DNA of 64,000 bases from Pacificispira sp965223125. Lineage in GTDB: Bacteria; Pseudomonadota; Alphaproteobacteria; UBA8366; Aestuariispiraceae. The translations under genes were made by a program, and so were the position numbers. Shown here piece after piece: positions 43,634-53,587 of this stretch. The stretch spans positions 1,550,001 through 1,614,000 of the forward strand of contig OZ244984.1 of assembly GCA_965223125.1 (NCBI GenBank), written 5' to 3'. Positions within the stretch are counted from its first letter, which is position 1. Each line of letters starts with the position of its first letter. The notes beneath the pieces are model-generated. The model had not been told where the DNA came from, did not search any database, and saw only the letters and a program-made list of their open reading frames with translations.

Positions 43634-45916
43634 ATGAAGCGGCTGCGCGCAAAGGCACATTACTGGGTTCCGCTGTTGATCCTGCTGGGTGCGCTGATCG
43701 TGCGCGTCGATCAACCGCCCTGGCTGGATGGACTGCAATTTGCGGTATTCGACGAATTCGTGCGGGCTCACCCCAGAATCTACGATCCGGCACCGGAGGT
43801 TCCGGTACGAATTGTCGATATCGACGAGGATAGTCTGGCGGCTTTCGGACAATGGCCCTGGTCGCGGCTCACCGTCGCGCAGATGGTGCTGAATCTGCGT
43901 CAGGCGGGGGCGGCGGTCGTCGTCTTCGATATCGTCTTTTCGGAACCGGACCGGTTGTCGCCGCCGAATGCGGTGAAGGAATGGTCCGTGCTGGAAGGGG
44001 CGGAAGGTCTGCTGGAGCAGGTCGCGGGCCTGCCCGACTTTGATCAAGCTTTCGCGCAATATCTGGACGCACTCAATCCCGTCGTTCTCGGCTTCGTACT
44101 GAGCCAGGACGACCGTCTGCCGCGAATCCCGCGATTCCGCGGCACCTTCGCGACCAAGGGACTGGAAGCAGGTGATGTGCGCCGTTTCTTGCAGCCGGTC
44201 TATACCGGAGCGGTCACCAATCTGCCAATTCTGGAAGACGCCGCGTCGGGCAATGGCAGTTTCAGCATGCGTCTCGAACGTGACGGGCTGGTCCGCCGAG
44301 TGCCGCTCGTCTTCCAGCTCGATCCGGTGAATGGCGGTGAGACCCTGCTCTACCCATCGCTGGTTGCCGAGGCGTTCCGCACCGTCCAGGGCGCAAAGAC
44401 CATGATCGTGCGGGCCAGCGGCACCGATACCACCGCCTCGCTGCTTGATCAGGGCACCGTTTCCGGGCTTTCTGATATTCAGATCGGCATCAAAACGATC
44501 CCGGTTGACGATTATGGCCGCCTCTGGCTGCATTCGACCGGTCATCAGAAGGACCGCTATCTATCAGCCGCATCCATCCTGACGGGCAGTTTTGATTCGA
44601 AGCGGGTGGAGGGTGCCATAGTCTTTGTCGGATCAACGGCGGCGGGGCTGCTTGATCTACGTGCGACCCCTCTCGCCTCCCAATATCCCGGTGTCGAAAT
44701 TCATGCCGAGATCGCTGAGCAGATTCTTGCCGATCATTTTCTACAGCGACCCGGCAGCGCCTTCTTCTATGAGTTGCTGTTCATCCTGAGCCTGGGTCTG
44801 GTCTTGATCTTCGCAATGCCGCGTTTGGGTGCGGTGAAATCTGCGTTATTGGGGGGAATTTGCGTTGCTGGGGCTTTCGGGTTCAGTTGGCTGCGTTTCA
44901 TCCAGGATCTGCAGCTATTTGATCCGGTCTATCCCAGCGGCGCAGCATTGGCGATTTACCTTAGCGGAACGATCATCCTGTTCGTGCGGGAGGAATCGCA
45001 GCGGCGTCAAATTCGCGGGGCCTTCAGCCATTATCTCTCTCCCGCCCTGGTGCAGCAGCTGGCCGATGAACCCGATCGCCTGAAGCTCGGCGGTGAGACC
45101 AAGACGCTGACCTTCCTGTTTTGCGACGTGCGTGGATTCACCTCAATCTCGGAAAGTTTCAAGGGAAATCCCCAGGGTCTGACCGTGCTGATCAACCGCT
45201 TCCTGACACCGCTGACCGACTGTATCCTCAGCCGACGCGGCACAATCGACAAATATATGGGCGATTGCATCATGGCCTTCTGGAATGCGCCGCTGGACGT
45301 GCCGGATCACCCGGTCTTTGCCTGCGACGCGGCCCTGTCGATGTTTGAGGCATTGGCGGTGCTGAACCAGACCCGGCAGCACGAGGCGGAGGCGGAGGGA
45401 ATCCCCTTCCTGCCACTCAATATCGGAATCGGTATCAATACGGGTGATTGTGTCGTCGGCAATATGGGCTCCGACCAGCGGTTCGACTATTCCGTACTGG
45501 GCGATGCAGTCAATCTTGCCTCCCGGCTGGAAGGTCAATCGAAGGGCTATGGTGTTGGCATCGTGATTGGACCGGATACAAGGACGGCGGTGGCTGACCG
45601 ATTTGCAACGCTGGAACTGGACAGGATCGCGGTGAAAGGAAAATCCGAAGCAGTGACAATTGCCACCTGCATCGGGCGACAGGATCTGTGTGATGACCCG
45701 GAATTCCACGGCCACGCCACCCGACACCAGGCAATGCTCGCCGCCTATCGTAGCAAGGACTGGGATGGTGCGGAAGCGCTGCTGAACGATCTTAACGGGG
45801 GTCTCGACGGGCACATGGACGAATTCTATGCTCTCTACCGGGCCCGGATCGCTGAATATCGCATCAATCCACCGCCACAGGGTTGGGATGGCATTTTTGT
45901 TGCGACAAGCAAGTGA
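43634..45916 (+). CDS. CHASE2-domain class III adenylate/guanylate cyclase
   Basis: The 760-residue membrane protein has an N-terminal helix (about 12-24), an extracytoplasmic CHASE2 sensor (about 30-370, with VDIDEDSLAAFGQWPWSR), three membrane helices (about 378-452) and a cytoplasmic class III cyclase domain (about 490-660). Metal-binding Asp498 (FCDVRGFTS) and Asp544 (KYMGDCIMAF) and transition-state Asn627 and Arg631 (GDAVNLASRLEG) are all present, so it should be active. It probably makes cAMP, but GTP specificity is not excluded. It follows the FecR gene by about 70 bp. Confidence 0.93.
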   Translation: MKRLRAKAHYWVPLLILLGALIVRVDQPPWLDGLQFAVFDEFVRAHPRIYDPAPEVPVRIVDIDEDSLAAFGQWPWSRLTVAQMVLNLRQAGAAVVVFDIVFSEPDRLSPPNAVKEWSVLEGAEGLLEQVAGLPDFDQAFAQYLDALNPVVLGFVLSQDDRLPRIPRFRGTFATKGLEAGDVRRFLQPVYTGAVTNLPILEDAASGNGSFSMRLERDGLVRRVPLVFQLDPVNGGETLLYPSLVAEAFRTVQGAKTMIVRASGTDTTASLLDQGTVSGLSDIQIGIKTIPVDDYGRLWLHSTGHQKDRYLSAASILTGSFDSKRVEGAIVFVGSTAAGLLDLRATPLASQYPGVEIHAEIAEQILADHFLQRPGSAFFYELLFILSLGLVLIFAMPRLGAVKSALLGGICVAGAFGFSWLRFIQDLQLFDPVYPSGAALAIYLSGTIILFVREESQRRQIRGAFSHYLSPALVQQLADEPDRLKLGGETKTLTFLFCDVRGFTSISESFKGNPQGLTVLINRFLTPLTDCILSRRGTIDKYMGDCIMAFWNAPLDVPDHPVFACDAALSMFEALAVLNQTRQHEAEAEGIPFLPLNIGIGINTGDCVVGNMGSDQRFDYSVLGDAVNLASRLEGQSKGYGVGIVIGPDTRTAVADRFATLELDRIAVKGKSEAVTIATCIGRQDLCDDPEFHGHATRHQAMLAAYRSKDWDGAEALLNDLNGGLDGHMDEFYALYRARIAEYRINPPPQGWDGIFVATSK

Positions 45917-46088
45917 TCGTCTGCCCAGGAATTGACAGAGCTTGTTTCAAGGTTGCGATATACAAGTCTGCCCTCTGTGCTAGACTGATGCTGCGATTGT
46001 GGTTAAGGAAAAGTCGGCGCAGTTGTGATGCATCTGATCCTGCGTCTTTTCGTGAATGAATACAATGCTTTGGATAGAGAATGGTGTA

Positions 46089-47879
46089 ATGGCGGAAGAT
46101 CGGGAAGACGACATCGATCTGGATGATGACGAGCGGCGGGCGGGTCGGTTCGGTCGGCGTGCCGGGGAGACGATGATCCATCGACTGGTCGAGCTTGGCA
46201 TCGCGCTGTCCTCCGAGCGCGACCATGACCGGCTGATGGAAATGATCCTGTTGGAGGCCAAGAGCATCTACAATGCCGATGGCGGCACGCTCTATCTGGT
46301 GACCGAGGACGAATCCGGCCTGTCCTTCCAGATCATGCGCAATGACACCCTGAATATCGCCATGGGCGGAACGACGGGAAAGCGCATTCCCTTTCCACCG
46401 GTGCCGCTGTTTCGGCCCGATTCCTCCAAGAACATGAACAATGTCGCCTCCGCCGTCTATCACATGGCGGTGGCCAGCAATATCCCGGACGCCTATCTGG
46501 CCGAGGATTTCGATTTTTCCGGGACCAAGAAATTCGACGAGACCACGGGCTATCGCTCCAAATCCTTTCTGACCGTGCCGATGATCAATACGCAGCGCGA
46601 GGTGATCGGCGTGCTGCAATTGATCAATGCGCGCGGCTATTCCGGCGATACCATTCCTTTCGATGTCTCGATGCAGGCAATGATCGAGGCCCTGACCAGC
46701 CAGGCCGCCGTCGCGCTGGAAAACCAGATGCTGATCCAGCAGCAGCGCGCGCTGTGGAATTCGCTGATCGAGATGATCGCGGCCTCCATCGATGACAAGT
46801 CGCCCTATACCGGCGGTCATTGCCAGCGGGTGCCGGAAATCACCAAGCTGCTGGCCAAGGCGGCCTGCGAGTCAGAGGATGGCATCTTTGCCGGATTCGA
46901 CCTGAACGAGGACGAATGGTACGAATTGCACATCGCTGCCTGGCTGCACGATTGCGGCAAGGTGACGACGCCGGAATATGTGGTCGACAAGGCGTCGAAG
47001 CTGGAGACGATCTATAACCGCATCCACGAAATCCGCACCCGCTTCGAGGTGATGCGCCGGGATGCGGAGATCGAATGCCTGAAGCGCAAGCTGGCGGGGG
47101 AGGATCCCGATACCTGCGACCGCGATTTCGAGTTCACCTGCACCCGGTTGCAGGAGGAATACGCATTCGTCGCCAATGCCAATGTCGGCGGGGAATTCAT
47201 GGCGGACGCCGATATCGACCGCCTGAAGCTGATCGGCGGTCAGACCTGGATCCGCTATTTCGACAAGGCAATCGGCCTCAGTCCCCCGGATGCGATGCGC
47301 GCTTCAAAGAATCCGCCAGCCGCCCCGCCCGCGGTGGAGCCGCTGTTTGGCGATCTGCCGGAACACAATACCGGCACCTACAATCTGGGCGAACTGACCA
47401 ATCTGTCGATCCGGCGCGGCACCCTGACCCCGCAGGAGCGCGACAAGATCAACGACCATATTGTCGTTACCATCAAGATGCTGGAACAGCTTCCCTTCCC
47501 GAAGAAGATGAAGCGGGTGCCCGAATATGCCGGTGGCCACCACGAGAAGATGGACGGCACCGGCTATCCGCGCGGGTTGCACAAGGAAGACATGTCGATT
47601 CCGGCGCGGATCATGGCCATTGCCGATATTTTCGAGGCCCTGACTGCCGCCGACCGCCCCTACAAGAAGGCGAAGACAATCAGCGAATCGCTGAAGATCA
47701 TGAAATTCATGTGCCAGGACCAGCATATCGATCCGGATCTGTTCGACCTCTTCCTGCGCACCAATGTCTGGAAGACCTATGCCGATGAATTCCTCGACCC
47801 GTCGCAGATTGACCCGGTGAATATCGAGGATTACCTGCCCAAACCGGAAATGTTGACCGCTACCAAGGCGGCGGAGTAG
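46089..47879 (+). CDS. GAF plus HD-GYP domain phosphodiesterase
   Basis: The 596-residue protein has an acidic start, a GAF sensor domain (about 30-215, with SFLTVPMINTQREVIGVLQL) and an HD-GYP domain that usually hydrolyses cyclic-di-GMP. Visible ligands are His244 (GGHCQRVPEI), the HD pair 287-288 (WLHDCGKVTTPEYVVDK), HHEKMDGTGYPRGL and IADIFEALTAADRPYKK. An insertion of about 130 residues separates HD from the later motifs. The frame could begin at 46056; 46089 is preferred. It is 172 bp from the cyclase, possibly with its own promoter. Confidence 0.92.
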   Translation: MAEDREDDIDLDDDERRAGRFGRRAGETMIHRLVELGIALSSERDHDRLMEMILLEAKSIYNADGGTLYLVTEDESGLSFQIMRNDTLNIAMGGTTGKRIPFPPVPLFRPDSSKNMNNVASAVYHMAVASNIPDAYLAEDFDFSGTKKFDETTGYRSKSFLTVPMINTQREVIGVLQLINARGYSGDTIPFDVSMQAMIEALTSQAAVALENQMLIQQQRALWNSLIEMIAASIDDKSPYTGGHCQRVPEITKLLAKAACESEDGIFAGFDLNEDEWYELHIAAWLHDCGKVTTPEYVVDKASKLETIYNRIHEIRTRFEVMRRDAEIECLKRKLAGEDPDTCDRDFEFTCTRLQEEYAFVANANVGGEFMADADIDRLKLIGGQTWIRYFDKAIGLSPPDAMRASKNPPAAPPAVEPLFGDLPEHNTGTYNLGELTNLSIRRGTLTPQERDKINDHIVVTIKMLEQLPFPKKMKRVPEYAGGHHEKMDGTGYPRGLHKEDMSIPARIMAIADIFEALTAADRPYKKAKTISESLKIMKFMCQDQHIDPDLFDLFLRTNVWKTYADEFLDPSQIDPVNIEDYLPKPEMLTATKAAE

Positions 47880-48007
47880 CGGCTCGCTCTGCGCCCTTTG
47901 CGATAGGATCTTTCTTCAATAGACGCAGGATTAAAAATCGGCCCCATGACCCTAAAGTATCAATTATGCACTTGCATATATCATCGATACAAAGGGATTT
48001 CAGCAAC

Positions 48008-48922
48008 TTACAAATAACCAAGCTCGCTTAGCATGTCTCCGGCGATATCCAGGAAACGGGCCTGTTGCGTCGCTGTCATGGCCATGCGCCATTGTCCCGC
48101 CGTGCCGTTGCGGAAGAAATTCGCCGGGTCTTCTTCTCCCTGTCTGCGTCCACCTGACAGGGTGGAAAAGGCCGTTGCAGTCAGGCAATCGGTGACAATG
48201 TCGGGGCTGGAAGATACGCCCAGCCAGTCGAAAACCCCGGTCAGCACCGCCCCTGGATCGGTCAGAAGATCCTCGTAACGGATCTGTCTCACGTGATCGG
48301 GATGTGCGGTCAGTGCCGTGCGCGCAGCCAACTGGCTGTCCGTCCAGATCCGGGCGATTTCCGGCAGGAAAGCATCGAAATCCGGGAACAGTTCGGTGAA
48401 GCGCCGGGCATCCTGGCGCATGTTCTCGTGCCAGGCGGAAAGGGCGACATCCCGCCCGTCACGCAGCAGGATCAGCACCCGTGCCCCCGGAAAAACCGTA
48501 AAGACGGCATCCAGCCCCAGGATCGTGGTCGGGGTTTTCTCTGCAACAACTGCTATCCCGGGGGTATCGCCATAAGCGGCAAGGCAACCGAGCACCGTCT
48601 GGCGCAGCAGCAGTTGCACATGCGGCAGGGTGATTGCCGGGAATTCGGGATAGAGGGCAGGCTTGTGCGCATTCTGAAGGGCAACTGTGGTCGAGGCATT
48701 GCGGCACAGGGACTGAAGCGCACCCGCATAGGCACTGAAGAAGCATCCCTCTCCCCGGCAGGCGATCTCAGGGTGCCGGTCGAGCCAGAGCTGCGTCCAT
48801 GTCGTGCCCGACTTGATCGACCCGCACACGAACAGCATGCGTTTCGCCGCTACGCGGTCGATGGCGGCGCTCAGGTCCTGCCAGGTAGCAGGATAGTCCA
48901 GTCCGGTTACGGTTTTCGTCAT
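48008..48922 (-). CDS. Sulfotransferase family protein
   Basis: The 304-residue protein shows the PAPS-binding signatures of sulfotransferases: the 5'-phosphosulfate loop CGSIKSGTTWTQLWLDRHP near the N-terminus, the 3'-phosphate element LLRDGRDVALSAW, and FFRNGTAGQWR near the C-terminus. Length is normal (about 300). The acceptor substrate is unknown. An ATG at 48958 would add 12 residues; the ATG at 48922 is preferred. It is divergent from glnD, 64 bp away, and convergent with the HD-GYP gene. Confidence 0.85.
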   Translation of the reverse strand: MTKTVTGLDYPATWQDLSAAIDRVAAKRMLFVCGSIKSGTTWTQLWLDRHPEIACRGEGCFFSAYAGALQSLCRNASTTVALQNAHKPALYPEFPAITLPHVQLLLRQTVLGCLAAYGDTPGIAVVAEKTPTTILGLDAVFTVFPGARVLILLRDGRDVALSAWHENMRQDARRFTELFPDFDAFLPEIARIWTDSQLAARTALTAHPDHVRQIRYEDLLTDPGAVLTGVFDWLGVSSSPDIVTDCLTATAFSTLSGGRRQGEEDPANFFRNGTAGQWRMAMTATQQARFLDIAGDMLSELGYL

Positions 48923-48986
48923 GTTTTGCGCGATCCTGGAATCGCTCCCCCTCGTCAAACCGTTTCGGGCACGCTAGTTTAGGCCC

Positions 48987-51836
48987 ATGGTTGATACATC
49001 TCCAAAGGTAAAGCGACAGCGTCGGATCATCGACCGTCTGGCCGTGCAGGAAGAAATGTCCGCGGCGGTTGCCGACGTGCAGGGCGAGGCCCAGGCGCGC
49101 GCAGCCTGGCTCGGGATTCTGAAAACCGCCCTGGCAAAGGGGCGGGAGGAAATTCGCAGCCGTTTTTTCGAAGATCATGACGGTGCCGCCTGCGTCGCGG
49201 CCAACTGCTTCCTGATCGATCAGATCGTGCGGGTGCTGTATGACAGTATTTCCCGGCATCTCTATTCCGCGCCGAATCCGACCGATGCGGAGCGGCTGGC
49301 GATTGTTGCCGTAGGCGGCTATGGCCGGGGGGAACTGGCCCCGCAATCGGATGTCGATCTGCTGTTCCTGCATAACCGCAAGCCCGCCGCACGGGTCGAT
49401 CAGGTGGTGGAGACCATCCTCTATACTTTATGGGATGTTGGATTGAAGGTCGGGCATTCGACGCGCTCGGTCGATGAATGTCTGCGTCAGGCAAAAGCGG
49501 ACTGGACGATCTGTACCGCCCTGCTGGAAACCCGGTATATCTGGGGCGACAAGTCCCTGTTCGCGGAATTGCGGACCCGTTTCCGCAAGACAGCCGTTGC
49601 CGGTCGGGAAATGGATTTCCTGGAGGCCAAACTGACTGAGCGTGACGAGCGCCATGCCCGGATGGGCGACAGCCGCTATGTGCTGGAGCCGAACATCAAG
49701 GATGGCAAGGGTGGGCTGCGGGATCTGCATGCCCTCTACTGGAGTGCCAAATTCCTGTACGGCGTCGAGGATATCGCCGAGATGGTTGCCGAGGGAGCGC
49801 TGACCAAGAGCGAGGTTGACCGTTTCGCCCGGGCACAGCAGTTCCTCTGGTCCGTGCGCTGTCATCTGCATTATCTAACCAATCGACCTGAAGAACGGCT
49901 GACCTTTGATGTGCAGCCTGAACTGGCCCAACGCATGGCCTATACCGACCGCGCGGGCGGCAGCGGTGTCGAGCGGTTCATGAAGCATTATTTTCTGGTG
50001 GCCAAGGATGTCGGCGACCTGACACGCATCTTTCTCGCCGCCTTCGAGGCCGCACAGAAACGCCGCTCCATCTTCCGCCTGCCGACAAAATTCTTTCAGC
50101 GCGATGCCAGGGGATTTCCGCTGGAAGGGCAGCGGATCAGCGTGCCCGAGCGGAAATTCTTTCGGGAAAACCCGCTGGAAATGCTTCGGATATTCCAGGT
50201 GGCGAACGAAAGCGGTCTGGCCCTGCATCCTGATGCGCTGACCGCCGTTACCCGGTCGCTGGGCAAGGTGAACGAGGCCTATCGCAACGATCCGCAGGCC
50301 AACAGGATATTCATGGATATCCTTTGTGCCCGGGAGAATCCGGACCAAACGCTGCGGGAAATGAACGAATGCGGATTGCTGGGCAAGTTCGTACCCGATT
50401 TCGGGCGCGTCGTCGCGCAGATGCAGTATGACATGTATCATGTCTATACGACCGACGAGCACACGATCCGGGCCATCGGCATCCTGAACCGGATCGAGCG
50501 GGATTCGCTGACCGACGAGCACCCGGTCGCCAGCAAGGTGATCCATCAGGTGCAGTCACGCAATGTGCTCTATGTCGCGACGCTTTTGCATGATATCGCC
50601 AAGGGGCGCGGTGGGGACCATTCCGAACTGGGTGCGAAGGTGGCGCGCAAACTCTGCCCGCGTCTGGGCATGAACGAGGCAGAGACGGAAACCGTGGCCT
50701 GGCTGGTGCTGCACCATCTGGCCATGTCGATGACCGCGACAAAGCGCGATCTGGAGGATCCCAAGACCGTAAGTGATTTCGTTTCGCTTGTGCAATCACC
50801 CGAAAGGCTGCGTCTGCTGCTCTGCCTGACGGTCGTGGATATCAAGGCGGTGGGGCCGAATGTCTGGAACAACTGGAAGGCAACCCTGCTGCGGGAGCTG
50901 TATTGGCGCGCGGAGGAAGTGATGGCCGGGGCTTCGGCCTCCGAAGGGCGGATCAAGCGGGCCGGGGCTGCCAAGGCTCGGCTGGCCGACCGGTTGCAGC
51001 AGGATGGCTGGAATCAGGCCGATATCGATTCTCATCTGGCGCGCGGCGGCAAAGGTTATTTCCTGGCTCTCGACCTTGATACGCTGGTCCATCACGCCCG
51101 GATCGTGCGCGGGGCGGCGGGCAAGCGCGACGATCTGACGATGGAAACCCGTGTCGATGCGGAAAAGGCGGTGACCGAACTGACGGTTTACTGTACCGAT
51201 CATCCGGGCCTGTTCGCCCGGCTGTCCGGGGCCATCGCCCTGGCAGGGGCGACGGTGGTGGATGCAAAAATCTCCACCATGAAGGACGGAATGGCACTGG
51301 ATACCTTCCTGATTCAGGACGCGGAGGGCGGGGCTTTCTCCCGCCCGGATCGGCTGGCGCGGCTGTCTGTGCTGGTGCGCCAGTCGCTGGCCGGTGAAAT
51401 CCGCCCGCTGGATGAGCTTGCCAAGCGGGCGAAGACCGCACTGCCGTCGCGAACCCGCATCTTCACCGTGCCGCCCCGGGTGCTGATCGACAATCGCGCC
51501 TCGGCCACCCATACGGTAATCGAGGTGAATGGCCGCGACCGGCCCGGCCTGCTCTATCGCCTGACCTCGGCACTGGCGGAACAGCGGCTTCAGATCGCCA
51601 TCGCCAAGGTCTCCACCTATGGCGAGGAGGTGGTCGATGTGTTTTATGTCAAGGATACGTTTGGTCTGAAGATCGAACATGCGGCACGCCTCGACCAGAT
51701 CCGCCAGGCCCTGCGCTATGCCCTGATCGAGGGCGAGGACCAAACCGCTCCGCCTCCCACGCAACTGGCCCGCAAGGCCCTCGCCAAACGCAGAGCAAAA
51801 CGCGCGGCAGCCGCAAAGGCGCAAGCGGCTGAGTAG
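48987..51836 (+). CDS. glnD: Bifunctional uridylyltransferase / uridylyl-removing enzyme
   Basis: GlnD senses glutamine and modifies PII proteins. The 949 residues comprise a nucleotidyltransferase domain (GGYGRGELAPQSDVDLLFLH, near 110-130), an HD domain for uridylyl removal (ATLLHDIAKGRGGDHSE, near 530) and two C-terminal ACT domains (TELTVYCTDHPGLFARLSGA and VIEVNGRDRPGLLYRLTSAL). The basic tail AKRRAKRAAAAKAQAAE is longer than usual. Adjacent murJ and trpS are in the conserved alphaproteobacterial order. Confidence 0.97.
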   Translation: MVDTSPKVKRQRRIIDRLAVQEEMSAAVADVQGEAQARAAWLGILKTALAKGREEIRSRFFEDHDGAACVAANCFLIDQIVRVLYDSISRHLYSAPNPTDAERLAIVAVGGYGRGELAPQSDVDLLFLHNRKPAARVDQVVETILYTLWDVGLKVGHSTRSVDECLRQAKADWTICTALLETRYIWGDKSLFAELRTRFRKTAVAGREMDFLEAKLTERDERHARMGDSRYVLEPNIKDGKGGLRDLHALYWSAKFLYGVEDIAEMVAEGALTKSEVDRFARAQQFLWSVRCHLHYLTNRPEERLTFDVQPELAQRMAYTDRAGGSGVERFMKHYFLVAKDVGDLTRIFLAAFEAAQKRRSIFRLPTKFFQRDARGFPLEGQRISVPERKFFRENPLEMLRIFQVANESGLALHPDALTAVTRSLGKVNEAYRNDPQANRIFMDILCARENPDQTLREMNECGLLGKFVPDFGRVVAQMQYDMYHVYTTDEHTIRAIGILNRIERDSLTDEHPVASKVIHQVQSRNVLYVATLLHDIAKGRGGDHSELGAKVARKLCPRLGMNEAETETVAWLVLHHLAMSMTATKRDLEDPKTVSDFVSLVQSPERLRLLLCLTVVDIKAVGPNVWNNWKATLLRELYWRAEEVMAGASASEGRIKRAGAAKARLADRLQQDGWNQADIDSHLARGGKGYFLALDLDTLVHHARIVRGAAGKRDDLTMETRVDAEKAVTELTVYCTDHPGLFARLSGAIALAGATVVDAKISTMKDGMALDTFLIQDAEGGAFSRPDRLARLSVLVRQSLAGEIRPLDELAKRAKTALPSRTRIFTVPPRVLIDNRASATHTVIEVNGRDRPGLLYRLTSALAEQRLQIAIAKVSTYGEEVVDVFYVKDTFGLKIEHAARLDQIRQALRYALIEGEDQTAPPPTQLARKALAKRRAKRAAAAKAQAAE

Positions 51837-51923
51837 GGGCTGACTGGAATTCGCCGCATTGTCGCCCTCGCCATGCCCCTCGAATCTGATTAGAGGAAAG
51901 ACTGGATTGGCGGGAGCGTATCT

Positions 51924-53480
51924 ATGGGATTGATGCGGTCGATTGCGACAGTGGGCGGCTGGACGATGGGGAGCCGGGTGCTGGGCTTTGCCCGCGATGC
52001 GCTGATGGCTGGCGTGTTGGGGGCCGGACCGGCGGCGGAGGCTTTCGTCGTGGCCTTTCGATTGCCCAATCTGTTCCGGCGGCTGTTTGCCGAGGGGGCG
52101 CTGAATGCCGCCCTGGTGCCGCTCTATGCCAGACGGTTGGAGCGCGAGGGCAAGGAAAGCGCGGTCGCCTTCGGCGGGGAAGCGGCGGTGCTGCTGGTGC
52201 TGGCGATGCTGGGGCTCACCGTGCTGGCGATGGCCTTCATGCCCTTTGTCATCCTGGCGCTGGCCCCCGGCTTCGCGATAGAGGGGGAGACATTCACCCT
52301 TGCCGTTGCGCTCGGCACCATCACCTTCCCCTATCTGACCTTCATGGCCTTGTCGGCTCTGCTGTCGGGAATGCTGAACACGGTCGGGCGGTTCGGCGTC
52401 GCCGCTGCGGCACCAGTTCTGCTGAATGTCGTGCTGATCGCGGCGATGGGGCTCAGCATTGCCGACCTGCTGCCGATGCCGCCCGCTGAAGCACTGGCCT
52501 GGGGTGTTTTTATCGGCGGTGTGGTGCAATTCGGGTTGGTAGCCTGGGATTGCCATCGGATCGGTGTTCTGGTGCATCTGCCGCGCCCACGTCTGTCGCC
52601 GGATATCCGCGCCTTCCTGCGGCGGATGGGGCCGGGGGTGCTGAGTGCGGGAGTCAGTCAGATCAATGTCGTGGTCTCCACCATCCTCGCCTCGCTGTTG
52701 CCTGCAGGGGCCATCGCGCATCTCTATTATGCCGACCGGATTGCGCAACTGCCGCTGGGTGTGATCGGGGTCGCGGTTTCGGTCGCGCTGCTGCCGCTGC
52801 TGTCGCGCCAGTTGAGCGCCGGGGATGCCACAGGGGCGGGGGACAGCCTGAACCGGTCGCTGGAGATCGGGATGCTGTTCACCCTGCCCGCCGCCGCCGC
52901 ACTGATCGCGATGCCGCTGCCCGTCGTCGATGTGCTGTTCCGGCGCGGTGCCTTTTCCGCCGCTGATACGGTGCTGACCGCCCAGGTTCTGGCAGCGACG
53001 GCGGTCGGCCTGCCACCGGTCGTGCTGGCGAAGATCCTGGCCCCGGCCTTTTTCGCGCGGGGGGATACGAAAACCCCGATGCTGATCGCCATCGGATCGA
53101 TGATTCTCAATGTTGCGCTGGCCTTCGCGCTGATGCGGGTGCTGGCCGCACCGGGAATCGCGCTGGCGGCGTCCATGGCAGGATGGGCGGCGGCGGCGGC
53201 GATGGGCTTCCTGCTCGCCCGGCGTGGCCATCTGCCGCTCGATCAACGCTTCCGGCGGCGGATGCCCCGGCTGATCCTGTCCGCAGGCGTGATGGGGCTG
53301 ATCCTCTATGCTGGAATCCAGGCATTTCCAGACCTGACAGAGGGATCGTTGCTGATTCGAATCGGATTCCTTGCTGCCCTCGTTACGGGTGGGTCGGTGC
53401 TCTATTTCGCTCTGGCCCAGATATCGGGCGGGATCGATCTGCGCGAAGTGAAGCGGCGGCTGGCGCGGCGGCGGGGTTGA
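51924..53480 (+). CDS. murJ: Lipid II flippase MurJ (MviN)
   Basis: MurJ moves lipid II across the inner membrane for peptidoglycan synthesis. The 518-residue protein has about 14 hydrophobic segments and the family features GSRVLGFARDALMAGVLGAG, FRLPNLFRRLFAEGALNAAL and FFARGDTKTPMLIA. Length matches the family. GGAG precedes the ATG at 9 bp. It is 87 bp after glnD and 107 bp before trpS. Confidence 0.97.
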   Translation: MGLMRSIATVGGWTMGSRVLGFARDALMAGVLGAGPAAEAFVVAFRLPNLFRRLFAEGALNAALVPLYARRLEREGKESAVAFGGEAAVLLVLAMLGLTVLAMAFMPFVILALAPGFAIEGETFTLAVALGTITFPYLTFMALSALLSGMLNTVGRFGVAAAAPVLLNVVLIAAMGLSIADLLPMPPAEALAWGVFIGGVVQFGLVAWDCHRIGVLVHLPRPRLSPDIRAFLRRMGPGVLSAGVSQINVVVSTILASLLPAGAIAHLYYADRIAQLPLGVIGVAVSVALLPLLSRQLSAGDATGAGDSLNRSLEIGMLFTLPAAAALIAMPLPVVDVLFRRGAFSAADTVLTAQVLAATAVGLPPVVLAKILAPAFFARGDTKTPMLIAIGSMILNVALAFALMRVLAAPGIALAASMAGWAAAAAMGFLLARRGHLPLDQRFRRRMPRLILSAGVMGLILYAGIQAFPDLTEGSLLIRIGFLAALVTGGSVLYFALAQISGGIDLREVKRRLARRRG

Positions 53481-53587
53481 TCCGACCGGATCTGACAGAA
53501 TCACCGGCGCTACATCATCTTGACCGTCCTGCTGGAACCCGCGATAAGCGGGCCTTCCATCAACACCGTTCGGGGAGTCCACATCCC

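Noticed and set aside
45932..45962. TTGACA with GATATA as promoter of the HD-GYP gene
   Set aside because: The spacing is 19 bp and the -10 is poor; kept out of the feature list.
50796..53582. 928-codon open frame on the minus strand across glnD, murJ and the start of trpS
   Set aside because: It spans three well-identified genes and its product is a His/Gln/Arg/Pro-rich sequence typical of codon-bias shadows.
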